Below, one piece after another: positions 24,785-33,583 of a stretch of 55,892 nucleotides of DNA. The stretch is taken from NCBI RefSeq assembly GCF_007991215.1, contig NZ_BJXX01000016.1, positions 1 through 55,892 of the forward strand. The letters run 5' to 3'. The DNA is from Aneurinibacillus danicus. GTDB taxonomy: Bacteria > Bacillota > Bacilli > Aneurinibacillales > Aneurinibacillaceae. The position numbers and the translations under genes were made by a program. Under the pieces are notes generated by a model. It had not been told where the DNA came from, made no database searches, and worked only from the letters and a program-made list of their open reading frames with translations. Within the stretch, counting starts at the first letter, position 1. Every line of letters starts with the position of its first letter.

Positions 24785-25357
24785 CTACTTTTCGATCTCC
24801 CGATCCGGAAATGCTTCTTTCATGTTTTTCCACACCCCGCGCCCGGCTTCACGCGCTTCCGTCTGCCATTCGCGAATCGCATCAACGTATTTTACATTGG
24901 GCGGGAATGTCGCCAGCCGGGCCAATCCGCTGCGTACCAGTGTTCCATTAAAGAACTCGCCTTTGCCGTCATTCACATCCACATATACATAACGCAGCCA
25001 GCGCCCGTAACGATCATTGGGCTGTACGTCCTTCTCCAACCAGATTTCTTTGCCTTCCAAGCGCTGTGTCGTATATTCTTTCGCTTCTTCACCGAGATAT
25101 CCCTTCGGACGGTTCGGCGCCTTCGATTCCGGTGTGTCAACAAGAATAAGGCGAACTTTGTAGTCTTTGCCTCTTACTTTCGCTACAATCGTATCACCGT
25201 CCACCACCCTTGTGACGGTCGCCTTCTGCAACTTCTTTCCCTTTATCTCTACCACCGCTTTCACTTCCTGCCCGTTATCGGGCGGTGCCGCGGCACAGGC
25301 AGCCAGCAGCCATACGCCAAGCAAAACCACTATCATCCATCCGATTCTTTGTTTCAT
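24785..25357 (-). CDS. thermonuclease-family (SNase) lipoprotein
   Basis: A 190-residue protein. The signal peptide ends in a lipobox (LLAAC, cysteine at about 21), so it is anchored outside the membrane. The staphylococcal nuclease-like domain shows VVDGDTIV, RLILVDTPE (catalytic Arg and Glu) and DRYGRWLRYVYV (second catalytic Arg), with calcium-binding Asp residues in place. It should cleave extracellular DNA or RNA. Monocistronic with a strong terminator. Confidence 0.93.
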   Translation of the reverse strand: MKQRIGWMIVVLLGVWLLAACAAAPPDNGQEVKAVVEIKGKKLQKATVTRVVDGDTIVAKVRGKDYKVRLILVDTPESKAPNRPKGYLGEEAKEYTTQRLEGKEIWLEKDVQPNDRYGRWLRYVYVDVNDGKGEFFNGTLVRSGLARLATFPPNVKYVDAIREWQTEAREAGRGVWKNMKEAFPDREIEK

Positions 25358-25516
25358 TCTCGCATACCACCATTTCTGTCCTTGTTTCCTTGTATTAATT
25401 ATGAATCTATATCCTCATTTTATAATAATTGTTTCTTTTCGCTTACTCACATGGCAATTATCATAAAATCCGATGAGCATTTTCATAATTTTCAGTTTAA
25501 AAAGGTGGTTATCGAT

Positions 25517-25529
25517 TGTATAGTATACA
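25517..25529. promoter_or_regulatory. palindrome upstream of MFS gene
   Basis: TGTATAGTATACA is a perfect 6-1-6 inverted repeat 33 bp before the ATG at 25562. Its position fits an operator over the promoter; GntR-type regulators use similar sites, but no regulator gene is adjacent. Confidence 0.45.
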
Positions 25530-25561
25530 TAGCACTTATTTAAAGGAGATAACAGAACATT

Positions 25562-26827
25562 ATGCAAACAAAAAGCTTACATTACGGATGGATTATCGTA
25601 GCCATCGCCTTCTTCGCCCTGCTGGTCGGCGCCGGAATCCGCTCTACGCCCGGGGTTTTGATGGTTCCGCTTGAACAGGAATTCGGATGGGAGCGTACAG
25701 TCGTTTCGCTCGCATTAGCCATTAACTTGCTGTTATACGGATTGTTCGGTCCGTTCGCCGCCGCCTTTATGAACCGGTTTGGCATCCGTCAAGTCACCTC
25801 TTTCGCTTTATTACTGCTTGCTGCAGGCACTTTTCTGACTACGCAGATGAAGTCTGCCTGGCAGTTATATCTTCTCTGGGGTGTCATCGTAGGCATCGGC
25901 AGCGGATGTACGGTCGTGCTTAGCGCTATGGTGGCTACCCGCTGGTTTGTGAAGCGGCGCGGGTTGGTCGTAGGCATACTGACCGCGAGCGGGGCTACGG
26001 GTCAGCTTATCTTTTTGCCTATTCTGGCCCAACTGGTCACTTCCGAAGGCTGGCGGACAGCCACCTGGATGATTTCTATTGTATCGGTCATCATGTTTGT
26101 TATTATCGCTTTCTTTATGCGCAATTACCCATCGGATAAAGGACTGGCCCCATATGGGGGAACGGAGGACATCACAGAGATTCCGCAAAATCAAAGCAAT
26201 CCTTTTGCCAGCGCTGTAGACGGCTTGCGGACAGCGATTCGCTCACGGGATTTCTGGCTTCTGGCGGGTAGCTTCTTCGTATGCGGCTTCTCCACCAACG
26301 GGCTCATCGGTACGCACTTTATTCCCGCCTGCATCGAGCACGGTATCCCGGAAGTGAAAGCCGCCAGTATGCTTGCCCTTATCGGTATATTCGATATTAT
26401 CGGAACGACCGTCTCCGGCTGGCTTTCCGACCGCTTTAACAATCGCTGGCTGCTTTTCTGGTATTACGGATTACGAGGGCTGTCCCTGCTGTTTCTGCCC
26501 TCTGCTTTGGACTCCGCCCATTTGAGCTTATGGTTCTTCATCGTCTTTTACGGTTTGGACTGGGTAGCCACTGTGCCGCCGACCGTTCGTCTAACTACGG
26601 ATATTTTCGGCAAGGAAAACGCCGGCATCATGTTCGGATGGATTATGGCTTCCCATCAGATTGGCGCCGCCTTTGCCGCTTATGGCGGAGGATTCCTCCA
26701 TTATTTATTTAACAGCTACTTCTTTACGTTTATCCTGGCAGGGATTTTCTGCTTCCTGGCAGCCGGTATTGTCATGAGGATCGGTAAAACGGCAAAACCG
26801 TATGTAGAAAAAGTAATAGTGAAATGA
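25562..26827 (+). CDS. MFS transporter (monocarboxylate/OxlT-like)
   Basis: A 421-residue protein with about twelve membrane segments. The beginning HYGWIIVAIAFFALLVGAGIRSTPGVLMVPLEQEFGW is typical of the MCT/oxalate-formate antiporter branch, followed by an MFS loop (AAFMNRFGIRQV) and GWLSDRFNNRW in the second half. Substrate unknown, perhaps a carboxylate. Ribosome binding site AAAGGAGATAA. It ends against repeat R1 copy 2. Confidence 0.88.
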   Translation: MQTKSLHYGWIIVAIAFFALLVGAGIRSTPGVLMVPLEQEFGWERTVVSLALAINLLLYGLFGPFAAAFMNRFGIRQVTSFALLLLAAGTFLTTQMKSAWQLYLLWGVIVGIGSGCTVVLSAMVATRWFVKRRGLVVGILTASGATGQLIFLPILAQLVTSEGWRTATWMISIVSVIMFVIIAFFMRNYPSDKGLAPYGGTEDITEIPQNQSNPFASAVDGLRTAIRSRDFWLLAGSFFVCGFSTNGLIGTHFIPACIEHGIPEVKAASMLALIGIFDIIGTTVSGWLSDRFNNRWLLFWYYGLRGLSLLFLPSALDSAHLSLWFFIVFYGLDWVATVPPTVRLTTDIFGKENAGIMFGWIMASHQIGAAFAAYGGGFLHYLFNSYFFTFILAGIFCFLAAGIVMRIGKTAKPYVEKVIVK

Positions 26828-26838
26828 GCATAATCATA

Positions 26839-26931
26839 AGAAAAACCTGCGGGGCGTGTGTCGGCCGCTGCTTTTTCCGTTTTGCCTCCTAGTGGAATAA
26901 GCACGAGCGGCAACGCCCGCGAGTTTTTCTC
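26839..26931. repeat. dispersed repeat R1, copy 2 (inverted, short form)
   Basis: On the minus strand it begins GAGAAAAACTCGCGGGCG and TTGCCGCTCGTGC like copy 1, and ends against AGAAAAACCTGCGGGGCG on the plus strand, so the ends are inverted repeats. It fills the gap between the convergent MFS and CNNM genes, where it can terminate both. Confidence 0.8.
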
Positions 26932-26934
26932 ATC

Positions 26935-28242
26935 TTATCTTTCTGGCGAACTTGATTTTGCGATCTTTTTAATTTCAACCCGCTTGATTTGCAATCCATC
27001 CGTTTCACGGACGGTGAACTCCCAATTTTCCACTTCGACTTTCTGGCCTTCTTCGATGCTTGGAACCTGAGTGGCAACCCAACCGCCAACAGTGTCAAAT
27101 TCCGGGTCGGCAGACACCCCCGTTAACTCTTCCACTTCTGTCAACAGCACTTTATTGTCTACAATATAGTGGTTTTCGCCAACCGTTTCTATTGGGGGGC
27201 GCTCATTCACATCGAATTCATCCCGGATTTCACCCACGATTTCCTCCAGAATGTCTTCCATAGTCACCAGTCCCGATGTACCGCCGTACTCGTCAATAAG
27301 AATCGCCAGAGAACTCCGCTGTTTCTGCATTTTCTTCAAAAGCGTTTCCAGTGGTGTGGCTTCATTCACAAACAGGACCGGACGCATCATTGTTGTAACT
27401 TCCAAGTTCGGGTTTTCGAGATACTTCATGAACAGCTCTTTTGTATGGATAATCCCAAGAACATGATCCTTATCTTCCTGGACGATTGGATAACGGGTAA
27501 ACCCTTCCTGACGAATCGTCTGGAGATGCTCCTGCAGGCTATTCTCGGCATACAAACATGCCATCTCGGTACGCGGCACCATAATTTCCCGCGCCACCCG
27601 CTCATCAAACTTAAAGATGTTGTTCATGTACGTAAATTCCGCCGGGTTAATCTCCCCGCTTTCCAGACTCTGCGCCAGAATGAGGCGAAGCTCTTCCTCC
27701 GAGTGCGCATGCTCATGCTCACTGGCCGGCTTCATCCCAAACAGACGGATAAACAGACCCGCGGAGCCGTTCAGTGCCCAAATGAACGGATACATAATTT
27801 TATAGAAAGCGATAAGCGGACGGGCTAACCGGAGACTGAGTTCCTCCGCTTTTTGAATGGCCAGCGATTTTGGGGCAAGCTCGCCAAGCACAACGTGCAA
27901 AAACGTAATGAATGAGAACGCAAGAATAAATGAAAGCGTATTGGCGAGTTGTTCCGGCACATTGTAGTTGAGGAACAGCGGATGCAGCAGATGGTGAACG
28001 GTCGGCTCCCCCAGCCAGCCGAGTCCTAGCGCAGTAATGGTAATGCCAAGCTGGCAGGCCGATAAATAGCCGTCCAAATTGTCGATAATACGCTGTACGG
28101 CAATGGCTGACTTGTTTCCTTCCATCGCCAGTTGGTTAATCCGGGTCGGCCGCACCTTAATCACCGCAAACTCGGCGGCAACGAAAAACGCCGTGGCGAT
28201 AATTAAAACTGCGACCAAACTTAGGTTAATAATACTTTCCAT
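26935..28242 (-). CDS. CNNM/CorC (TlyC) family membrane protein, full length
   Basis: A 435-residue transporter-type protein. A DUF21/CNNM domain with four hydrophobic segments fills about residues 1-190 (FVAAEFAVIKVRPTRI, GWLGEPTVHHLL, HVVLGELAPKSLAIQ), then a CBS pair (REIMVPRTEMACLYAE to MVTMEDILEEIVGEIRDEFDVNE; here LVTMEDIL) and a C-terminal CorC_HlyC domain. Family members export or regulate Mg2+ or other divalent cations; the older name haemolysin is misleading. Its cytosolic part is close to the short paralogue at 21795-22673. Confidence 0.94.
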   Translation of the reverse strand: MESIINLSLVAVLIIATAFFVAAEFAVIKVRPTRINQLAMEGNKSAIAVQRIIDNLDGYLSACQLGITITALGLGWLGEPTVHHLLHPLFLNYNVPEQLANTLSFILAFSFITFLHVVLGELAPKSLAIQKAEELSLRLARPLIAFYKIMYPFIWALNGSAGLFIRLFGMKPASEHEHAHSEEELRLILAQSLESGEINPAEFTYMNNIFKFDERVAREIMVPRTEMACLYAENSLQEHLQTIRQEGFTRYPIVQEDKDHVLGIIHTKELFMKYLENPNLEVTTMMRPVLFVNEATPLETLLKKMQKQRSSLAILIDEYGGTSGLVTMEDILEEIVGEIRDEFDVNERPPIETVGENHYIVDNKVLLTEVEELTGVSADPEFDTVGGWVATQVPSIEEGQKVEVENWEFTVRETDGLQIKRVEIKKIAKSSSPER

Positions 28243-28267
28243 CTACTCCCCGAAGGGTCACCTCCAA
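28240..28267 (-). promoter_or_regulatory. Shine-Dalgarno/TTCG hairpin/ATG leader of the CNNM gene
   Basis: Minus strand: GGAGGTGA, then CCCTTCGGGGAGTAG, then ATG. CCC-TTCG-GGG is a tight tetraloop hairpin that would shorten the effective 15-base spacing. It matches the leader of the paralogue at 22673. Confidence 0.7.
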
Positions 28268-28466
28268 AAAATTAAGTATTGATTTACACCTTACTATTTT
28301 TGTCTTATTTTATGGCAGACAAACAAAGCTAACATCGTTTTGTACAGCAGCACGTTACACTGATGTTTATTCTTACTATACGGACAAAAAAACAATAAGG
28401 TTTCATTGTAATACCCGACCCCTCCGTTTTCTCGCTGTTTGATTCATGTAAGCCTCGAAATAGATT

Positions 28467-28495
28467 TTGAGTAAATTCCCCTTATCCGGTATAGT
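28467..28495 (+). promoter_or_regulatory. probable promoter of yitT-like gene
   Basis: TTGAGT (28467-28472), 17-base spacer, TATAGT (28490-28495). It lies in the 367-bp gap between the divergent CNNM and YitT genes; apart from the CNNM leader nothing else is seen there. Confidence 0.6.
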
Positions 28496-28609
28496 ATAAC
28501 TAAACGTCAGGAAGAATTTTTTATATAAAGAAAACAGTAGGCAATCAAATTTAATGCTTTTGCGCTGTTGTTGGTTGAAGTCATTGGGATGTGTAGGGGA
28601 GGAAAAGAA

Positions 28610-29497
28610 ATGGAAAACAACGACACTCCATTAAAGCACTTTTATTATAAGGAACCAAAAAACAAACGAACAATATGGAAACGGGTATTTTTTATTGGAC
28701 TCGGAGCATTTCTAGCTGCTTTTGGATTAGAAATGTTTCTTACTCCAAACCGAATAATAACAGGTGGAGTAAACGGGATCTCAGGTATCTTATCTCATAT
28801 AACAGAGATGCAGATGGGGGTGTTTTTATTTTTCATAAATCTTCCATTTGCTTTTAATCATGGCAAGAGAATAAATCGATCCAGAGCTTTATTAGCTGTG
28901 CTGGGTTTGTTTCTCTTATCTGCGGTAACTATCCTTCTCCATCCTTTTCCTCCATTGATTGAAGACCCGCCTCTTGCTGCGTTTTTTGGTAGCCTTATAT
29001 TGGGTAGCGGAATCGGTCTCATATTCCGCCACTCAGGATTTACAGATGGTGTTCAGCAGGCAGCTATCTTGATAAAGAAACGGGTTTTTCTTTCGATTTC
29101 CGAAATTGTTACGCTGTTCAATTTGTTTATTTTGACTATCGCCGGTTTTATATTTGGTTGGGATCAGGCTGTCTATTCGATATTTGGCTACGTAATAACC
29201 ATGAAGTCCGCTGAATACACGATAAGTAAATTTTATTTACAAAAAGTTGTTTGGATCAAAACCGAACACGTTAAAGGAATAAAGCATGCTATGAAATCGA
29301 CATTTGGAACTGAGTGTCAGTATCTGTCCCCCGATTTTCCGGAATGTAAACCGGATGAAATTTATATGGTCATACCGGGAAGACTTGAGAAAAAAATTCA
29401 AAATTTAGTTTTTGAACTGGACCCTTCGGCTACTTTCATATGTACGCCTTTAGAGCCTTACCTCCATGAAGAAATAGGCAATAGTAGGTTTACATGA
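28610..29497 (+). CDS. YitT family membrane protein (DUF161/DUF2179)
   Basis: A 295-residue protein with about five or six membrane helices (FIGLGAFLAAFGLEMFLTPNRIITGGVNGISGIL, then GSLILGSGIGLIFRHSGFTDGVQQAA) and a soluble C-terminal DUF2179 domain (about 205-290, MVIPGRLEKKIQNLVFELDPSATF). The frame opens earlier, but GGGGAGGAAAAGAA before the ATG at 28610 decides the start. The function of this family is not established. Ends at a strong terminator. Confidence 0.9.
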   Translation: MENNDTPLKHFYYKEPKNKRTIWKRVFFIGLGAFLAAFGLEMFLTPNRIITGGVNGISGILSHITEMQMGVFLFFINLPFAFNHGKRINRSRALLAVLGLFLLSAVTILLHPFPPLIEDPPLAAFFGSLILGSGIGLIFRHSGFTDGVQQAAILIKKRVFLSISEIVTLFNLFILTIAGFIFGWDQAVYSIFGYVITMKSAEYTISKFYLQKVVWIKTEHVKGIKHAMKSTFGTECQYLSPDFPECKPDEIYMVIPGRLEKKIQNLVFELDPSATFICTPLEPYLHEEIGNSRFT

Positions 29498-29543
29498 AAG
29501 CACGATCTTTACCAGCAGCAGTCCAAAATAGAAGAATACAATA

Positions 29544-29580
29544 CAAAAAAATCAATCAGAAAAAACTGATTGATTTTTTT
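29544..29580 (+). terminator. terminator of the YitT gene
   Basis: AAAAAATCAATCAG and CTGATTGATTTTTT around a 5-6 base loop; usable on both strands, since the antiporter gene ends at 29630 on the minus strand. Confidence 0.88.
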
Positions 29581-29629
29581 GTACACCGCATATATTAAAG
29601 AAAGGAACATAGAAATACTATTCGTCTAC

Positions 29630-30857
29630 TCATTCCTTCATTTTTTTTCCACTGTTAGGCTTTTCTTTTTCCCATTTGAAAATTTTATTTAACATTTGAT
29701 ATATACGTTTTGATTCTTTTGTCATTAGTGGTCCAATTATGGCCAGGATAAGCACATAAAGCGCAGTGAAAGGCTTTAAGATAGGCATTAATCCTCCTGC
29801 GAGCCCCAAATTGGCCACAATGATTGAAAATTCGCCTCTAGAAACGATGGTTAAACCTATATTAGCAGAAGCTTTATAGGACAACCCGGCTTTTCTTCCT
29901 GAGATCATACCAGCGACAAAATTACCGATAATGGTGAGCAATACAGCACCTAATGCTAACCAAATCGCCCCGGCTAGTGAAAAAGGATCGATACTTAATC
30001 CAAAGCTGAAGAAAAATATTGCACCAAAGAAATCCCTAAAGGGAACAACCAGATGTTCAATACGGTCCCGTTGCTCCGTTTCAGAAAAGACTAACCCTAA
30101 TAACAAAGCACCAATCGCTTCAGCTACATGGATGGTCTCGGAAAATCCAGCGACCAAAAATAAAGAAGCAAATATCACGAGAATGAAAGTTTCATTCGAG
30201 CGTATGTCTAACCATTTGTTCAAAAGAGGAGCACCTTTTCGTGCAATAACGAGAAATAGGAGCATATATCCGATAGAAATAAGAACAGAGCCTATCGTAC
30301 CTATCACAGAAGTAGACCCACCCAGCAAAAGACCTGACATGACAGTTAAAAATAGCGCCAGAAATATATCATCGAACAGAATGATACCTAGAATCAACTC
30401 TGTTTCGGGATTTGCCGTTCTTTTTAAGTCAACAAGCACTTTAGCTACAATGGCACTGGAAGAAACACTGAGTAGTCCCGCAATAATTAATGTCTCCATC
30501 CATGGCATTCCAGAAATAAACCCAAATAGGAGACCTAAAATAAAATTCATGGTCACATAGATGCTTCCACCTACTACAATGGACCGTCCTGATCTGATTA
30601 ATTTACCAACAGAGAACTCCAGTCCTAAATAGAACAACAAAAAGAGGACTCCAATTCGACCTAAAAACTCAATAATCTCGTAACTTTCAATAAATTGGAG
30701 ATTGATGATTCCAATGGTTGGAGCATGTGGTCCAACCATCATCCCAAGCAGGATAAAAAAAAGGAATGACTGAGAATTTTAGCTTTCCGGCAAGTAAAGC
30801 TGCAATGGCCACCAATATAAGTGCAGTCCCGACCTCGAACACTAAATGATTGGTCAT
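29630..30857 (-). pseudogene. khtU: KhtU-type K+/H+ antiporter with a frameshift in a T8 run
   Basis: CPA2-family cation:proton antiporter, about 408 codons. From 30742 downward 370 residues are open (VGPHAPTIGII, LFYLGLEFSVGKL, SVSSSAIVAKVL, AEAIGALLLGLVFSE, SRGEFSIIVANLG). The missing N-terminus is present from ATG 30857 in another frame (MTNHLVFEVGTALILVAIAA) and joins exactly if one base is removed from a run of eight T on the minus strand (30755-30762). This is a sequencing error, a slippage-controlled on/off switch, or a recent inactivation. It starts 3 bp after khtT. Confidence 0.85.
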
Positions 30858-30860
30858 CGT

Positions 30861-31364
30861 TTATGATGTTTCTCCCTTCTGTAATAATTCTGCGATTAGT
30901 TTTTTCAATGGCTTTCTTTCACCAGAAATAACTAAGGTATCACCTTCTTCAATAACAGCCTCCGGACCTGGATTAAGCAATTTTTTATGGTTCTTTTTAA
31001 TAATTGCAATTATGTTTACGCTGTATATTTTTCTTATATCTAGATCTCCGATAGACTTATTGACAGCTTTAGCATTTTCTTCAACTTTAAACCATTCAAT
31101 AACCAAATCATCAAAGGCAATTTCAATGGTTTCAAGCGCTTTCGGCTTATAGATCATACCACCAAGAATAGCAGCGATCTGCCGGGATTCAGCGTCATTT
31201 AATGTAATATTCGATAGCGATTCCTCGTGATCGTCTTTGTCAAAGTGATATATCTCTCTTCTTCCGTCGTCATGGATAACGATAACAAGCTTTTCTTTGC
31301 CTTTTGTTTCAATATCAAATTTTCTCCCAATACCCGGTAATTCTGATTCCTTAATATTTAGCAT
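30861..31364 (-). CDS. khtT: KhtT-like regulatory subunit with RCK_C/TrkA_C domain
   Basis: A 167-residue soluble protein. The N-terminal half (LPGIGRKFDIETKGKEKLVIVIHDDGRREIYHFD) is typical of KhtT, and residues about 80-160 form a TrkA_C domain (AIIKKNHKKLLNPGPEAVIEEGDTLVISGE) that binds a nucleotide such as c-di-AMP in Bacillus. It gates the K+/H+ antiporter encoded immediately downstream. If that gene is truly frameshifted, this subunit has lost its partner. Confidence 0.9.
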   Translation of the reverse strand: MLNIKESELPGIGRKFDIETKGKEKLVIVIHDDGRREIYHFDKDDHEESLSNITLNDAESRQIAAILGGMIYKPKALETIEIAFDDLVIEWFKVEENAKAVNKSIGDLDIRKIYSVNIIAIIKKNHKKLLNPGPEAVIEEGDTLVISGERKPLKKLIAELLQKGETS

Positions 31365-31435
31365 GAAATAAACCTCCTTGGCTTATGATTTGTTATTCTC
31401 CTTACATTTTAAAAATCGATATTGTTCGTATACAT

Positions 31436-31621
31436 TCATTGTTTATCTTCTGAAATAGATTCTTCGTTATCTTGCAAAGCAACTACACTTGCCTTTGTGA
31501 TAAATACCTTCCCATTTTCCACTATGAAAGCAACGTGATCCCCGTCATCTAAATGTAATCGATTGCGTATAGCTTTAGGAATAGTCACTTGCCCTTTAGA
31601 ACTAATTCTGGATACCTCCAT
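31436..31621 (-). CDS. AbrB/MazE/SpoVT-type DNA-binding protein
   Basis: A 61-residue protein with a swapped-hairpin AbrB domain (SRISSKGQVTIPKAIRNRLHLDDGDHVAFIVENGKVFITKA) and a short acidic tail. Such proteins are transition-state regulators or antitoxins. No toxin gene is adjacent. It precedes khtT by 71 bp in the same direction, the position held by khtS in Bacillus subtilis, so it may regulate the antiporter operon. Confidence 0.88.
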   Translation of the reverse strand: MEVSRISSKGQVTIPKAIRNRLHLDDGDHVAFIVENGKVFITKASVVALQDNEESISEDKQ

Positions 31622-31747
31622 ATAAAATTCACCTTTCTTGAATTCTTTACATCCCTACATTTATTGTATCATAAGTAAACAAAATTATTCAAACGATCAG
31701 ATTAATAACATTCGATATAAATTCTCGTTAAAGAAATTTTGAGAGCA

Positions 31748-31788
31748 GAAAAGCCGGTTTCCCACACTAAGGAATCCCCGGCTTTTTA
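31748..31788 (-). terminator. terminator of the yclNOPQ operon
   Basis: AAAAGCCGG and CCGGCTTTTT form a stem about 27 bp beyond the yclQ stop, with a T run on the minus strand as well. Confidence 0.8.
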
Positions 31789-31814
31789 AAACTTTTATTG
31801 ATAAAAGTATAGTT

Positions 31815-32777
31815 CTATTTAACGCCCTGTTCTATTTCTTTAACCATTTCAGAAACAGAAACCAATCCACCGCCTGAGAGGTACCAGAAGTTAGGATCTA
31901 GATACACAATATTGCCATCTTTAAATGCTTTTGTATTCTTTACTAAGTCATTTTCCACCACCTGCTTTGCAGATGATTGGCCACCTACAACTGCTCCTCT
32001 GTCAATGACAAAGAGATAATCAGGATTCTTTTCAACGATATATTCGAAAGAAATACTTTGCCCATGAGTCGATACCTCAATATTCTTATCAACAGGAGTT
32101 ACACCAAAAACATCATGAATAATACCAAATCGAGAACCCGGGCCATAGGCACTCACTTTACCATCATTAGCTAAAATGATTAATGCATTTTTTCCGCTTG
32201 CCGCCGCTTTGTCATGAAGCTTTTCAATCGTTTGGTCAACTTTTTCGAGCTCCTCCTCTACAAAGGACTCTTTTCCGAAGATGTTTCCTAATGTTTTCAT
32301 ATTTTCTTTAAATGAAGTCATGTAATTTTTGTAATCAATTGTCATATGGATAGTGGGAGCAATTTCTGCAAACTTTTTATATAATTCTGCCTGTCTGTCA
32401 GAAATAATAATCAAGTCAGGTTGAACTTCATTGATTTTTTCAAAGTCCGGCTCTTTTAAACTTCCTGTATTTACATACTTAGCATCCTTGTACTTTGAAA
32501 GGTAGGAAGGAATGGTAGCCTGTGGTACTCCTGCTACCTCTACCCCCATCTTATCTAATGAATCCAATACCCCAAAATCAAACACAACTACTTTTTGAGG
32601 ATTTTTCTTTACCTTGGTTTCCCCCAGTTTGTGCTTAACGGTTATTTCTTCACTTTCTTTTACTTCCGCCGGTGCTCCCGAACTTTCCTTGGAACCTGTC
32701 GGGTTGCATGCTGCCGTAACAATGGCTAATATTACAACCAGGAACATCATTGCTAACTTCTTTTTCATTCTTATCAC
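31815..32777 (-). CDS. yclQ: siderophore-binding lipoprotein (YclQ type)
   Basis: A 320-residue ABC transporter substrate-binding protein. The signal peptide ends in a lipobox (VTAAC). Two lobes of the FecB/TroA class III fold follow: KVVVFDFGVLDSLDKMG, PDLIIISDRQAELYKKFAEIAPTIHM, GPGSRFGIIHDVFGV, PDYLFVIDRGAVVGG. The sequence resembles the Bacillus petrobactin receptor YclQ. Last gene of the operon; the N-terminal ATG may be the second methionine (MKKK), preceded by AGGTGATAAGA. Confidence 0.9.
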   Translation of the reverse strand: MIRMKKKLAMMFLVVILAIVTAACNPTGSKESSGAPAEVKESEEITVKHKLGETKVKKNPQKVVVFDFGVLDSLDKMGVEVAGVPQATIPSYLSKYKDAKYVNTGSLKEPDFEKINEVQPDLIIISDRQAELYKKFAEIAPTIHMTIDYKNYMTSFKENMKTLGNIFGKESFVEEELEKVDQTIEKLHDKAAASGKNALIILANDGKVSAYGPGSRFGIIHDVFGVTPVDKNIEVSTHGQSISFEYIVEKNPDYLFVIDRGAVVGGQSSAKQVVENDLVKNTKAFKDGNIVYLDPNFWYLSGGGLVSVSEMVKEIEQGVK

Positions 32778-32824
32778 CTCTGGATTTTTTGTTTTATATA
32801 AAATTTTTAATTAAACTGGCGTAT

Positions 32825-33583
32825 TTAAGAGAAATAAACACAAATTTTATTTTGATTTATGTCCTCTATCTTAATATCCATGTCATAAATTTCCTTTAAT
32901 ACTGATTCTTGAATAATCTCATCGGTGCTGCCTTCTTTCACAACTTTTCCATCTTTAAGGGCAACGATATAATCTGAATAACAAGATGCAAAATTAATGT
33001 CGTGTATAACAATGATTACCGTTTTCCCCAGCTCATTAACCAGCCTTCTTAAGACTTTCATTATCTGAACCGAATGCTTCATATCTAAATTATTTAGTGG
33101 CTCATCCAGGAGAATATATTCTGTACTTTGAGCCATAACCATTGCTATATAGGCTCTTTGTCTTTGGCCTCCACTTAATTGATCAAGGAATTTATGCTGT
33201 ATATCTTCTAGTTCCATATATTTAATTGCTTCATCGACATGTTTCCAGTCCTCTTTAGAAAGGTTTCCTTGAGAATAAGGGAAGCGCCCAAAGCTAACCA
33301 ATTCTCTAATTGTTAACCGGATGTTTATATGGTTTGATTGCTTTAATATCGATATCTTCTTGGCAAGATCAGTACTTTTATACTGACCAATTTCCTTATC
33401 ATCAATAAAAATTTCTCCGTTGTCCTTTGTAATAAGACGGCTTACCATGGACAATAAAGTACTTTTCCCGGCCCCGTTCGGACCAATAAAGGATGTGATC
33501 TTTCCTTTGTCTATTTTTACAGAGACATTATCTACGACATTTTTGTTTCCATATAGTTTCGAAACCTTTTTTACTTCTACCAT
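32825..33583 (-). CDS. yclP: siderophore ABC transporter ATPase (YclP type)
   Basis: A 252-residue ABC ATPase. Walker A GPNGAGKST, signature LSGGQRQRAYIAM, Walker B YILLDEPLNNLD and switch His in VIIVIHDINFA. It energises uptake of the ferric siderophore through YclNO. It overlaps the upstream permease gene by 7 bp. Confidence 0.95.
   Translation of the reverse strand: MVEVKKVSKLYGNKNVVDNVSVKIDKGKITSFIGPNGAGKSTLLSMVSRLITKDNGEIFIDDKEIGQYKSTDLAKKISILKQSNHINIRLTIRELVSFGRFPYSQGNLSKEDWKHVDEAIKYMELEDIQHKFLDQLSGGQRQRAYIAMVMAQSTEYILLDEPLNNLDMKHSVQIMKVLRRLVNELGKTVIIVIHDINFASCYSDYIVALKDGKVVKEGSTDEIIQESVLKEIYDMDIKIEDINQNKICVYFS

Noticed and set aside
23240-25357. integrated plasmid carrying parMR and a nuclease
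   Set aside because: No replication, mobilisation or integrase gene and no attachment repeats seen; flanking genes look chromosomal. Kept only as a possibility within the ParMR finding.
31436-31621. toxin-antitoxin pair based on the AbrB-like protein
   Set aside because: No small toxin-like gene (MazF, VapC or similar) adjoins it; neighbours are khtT and the yclQ terminator.
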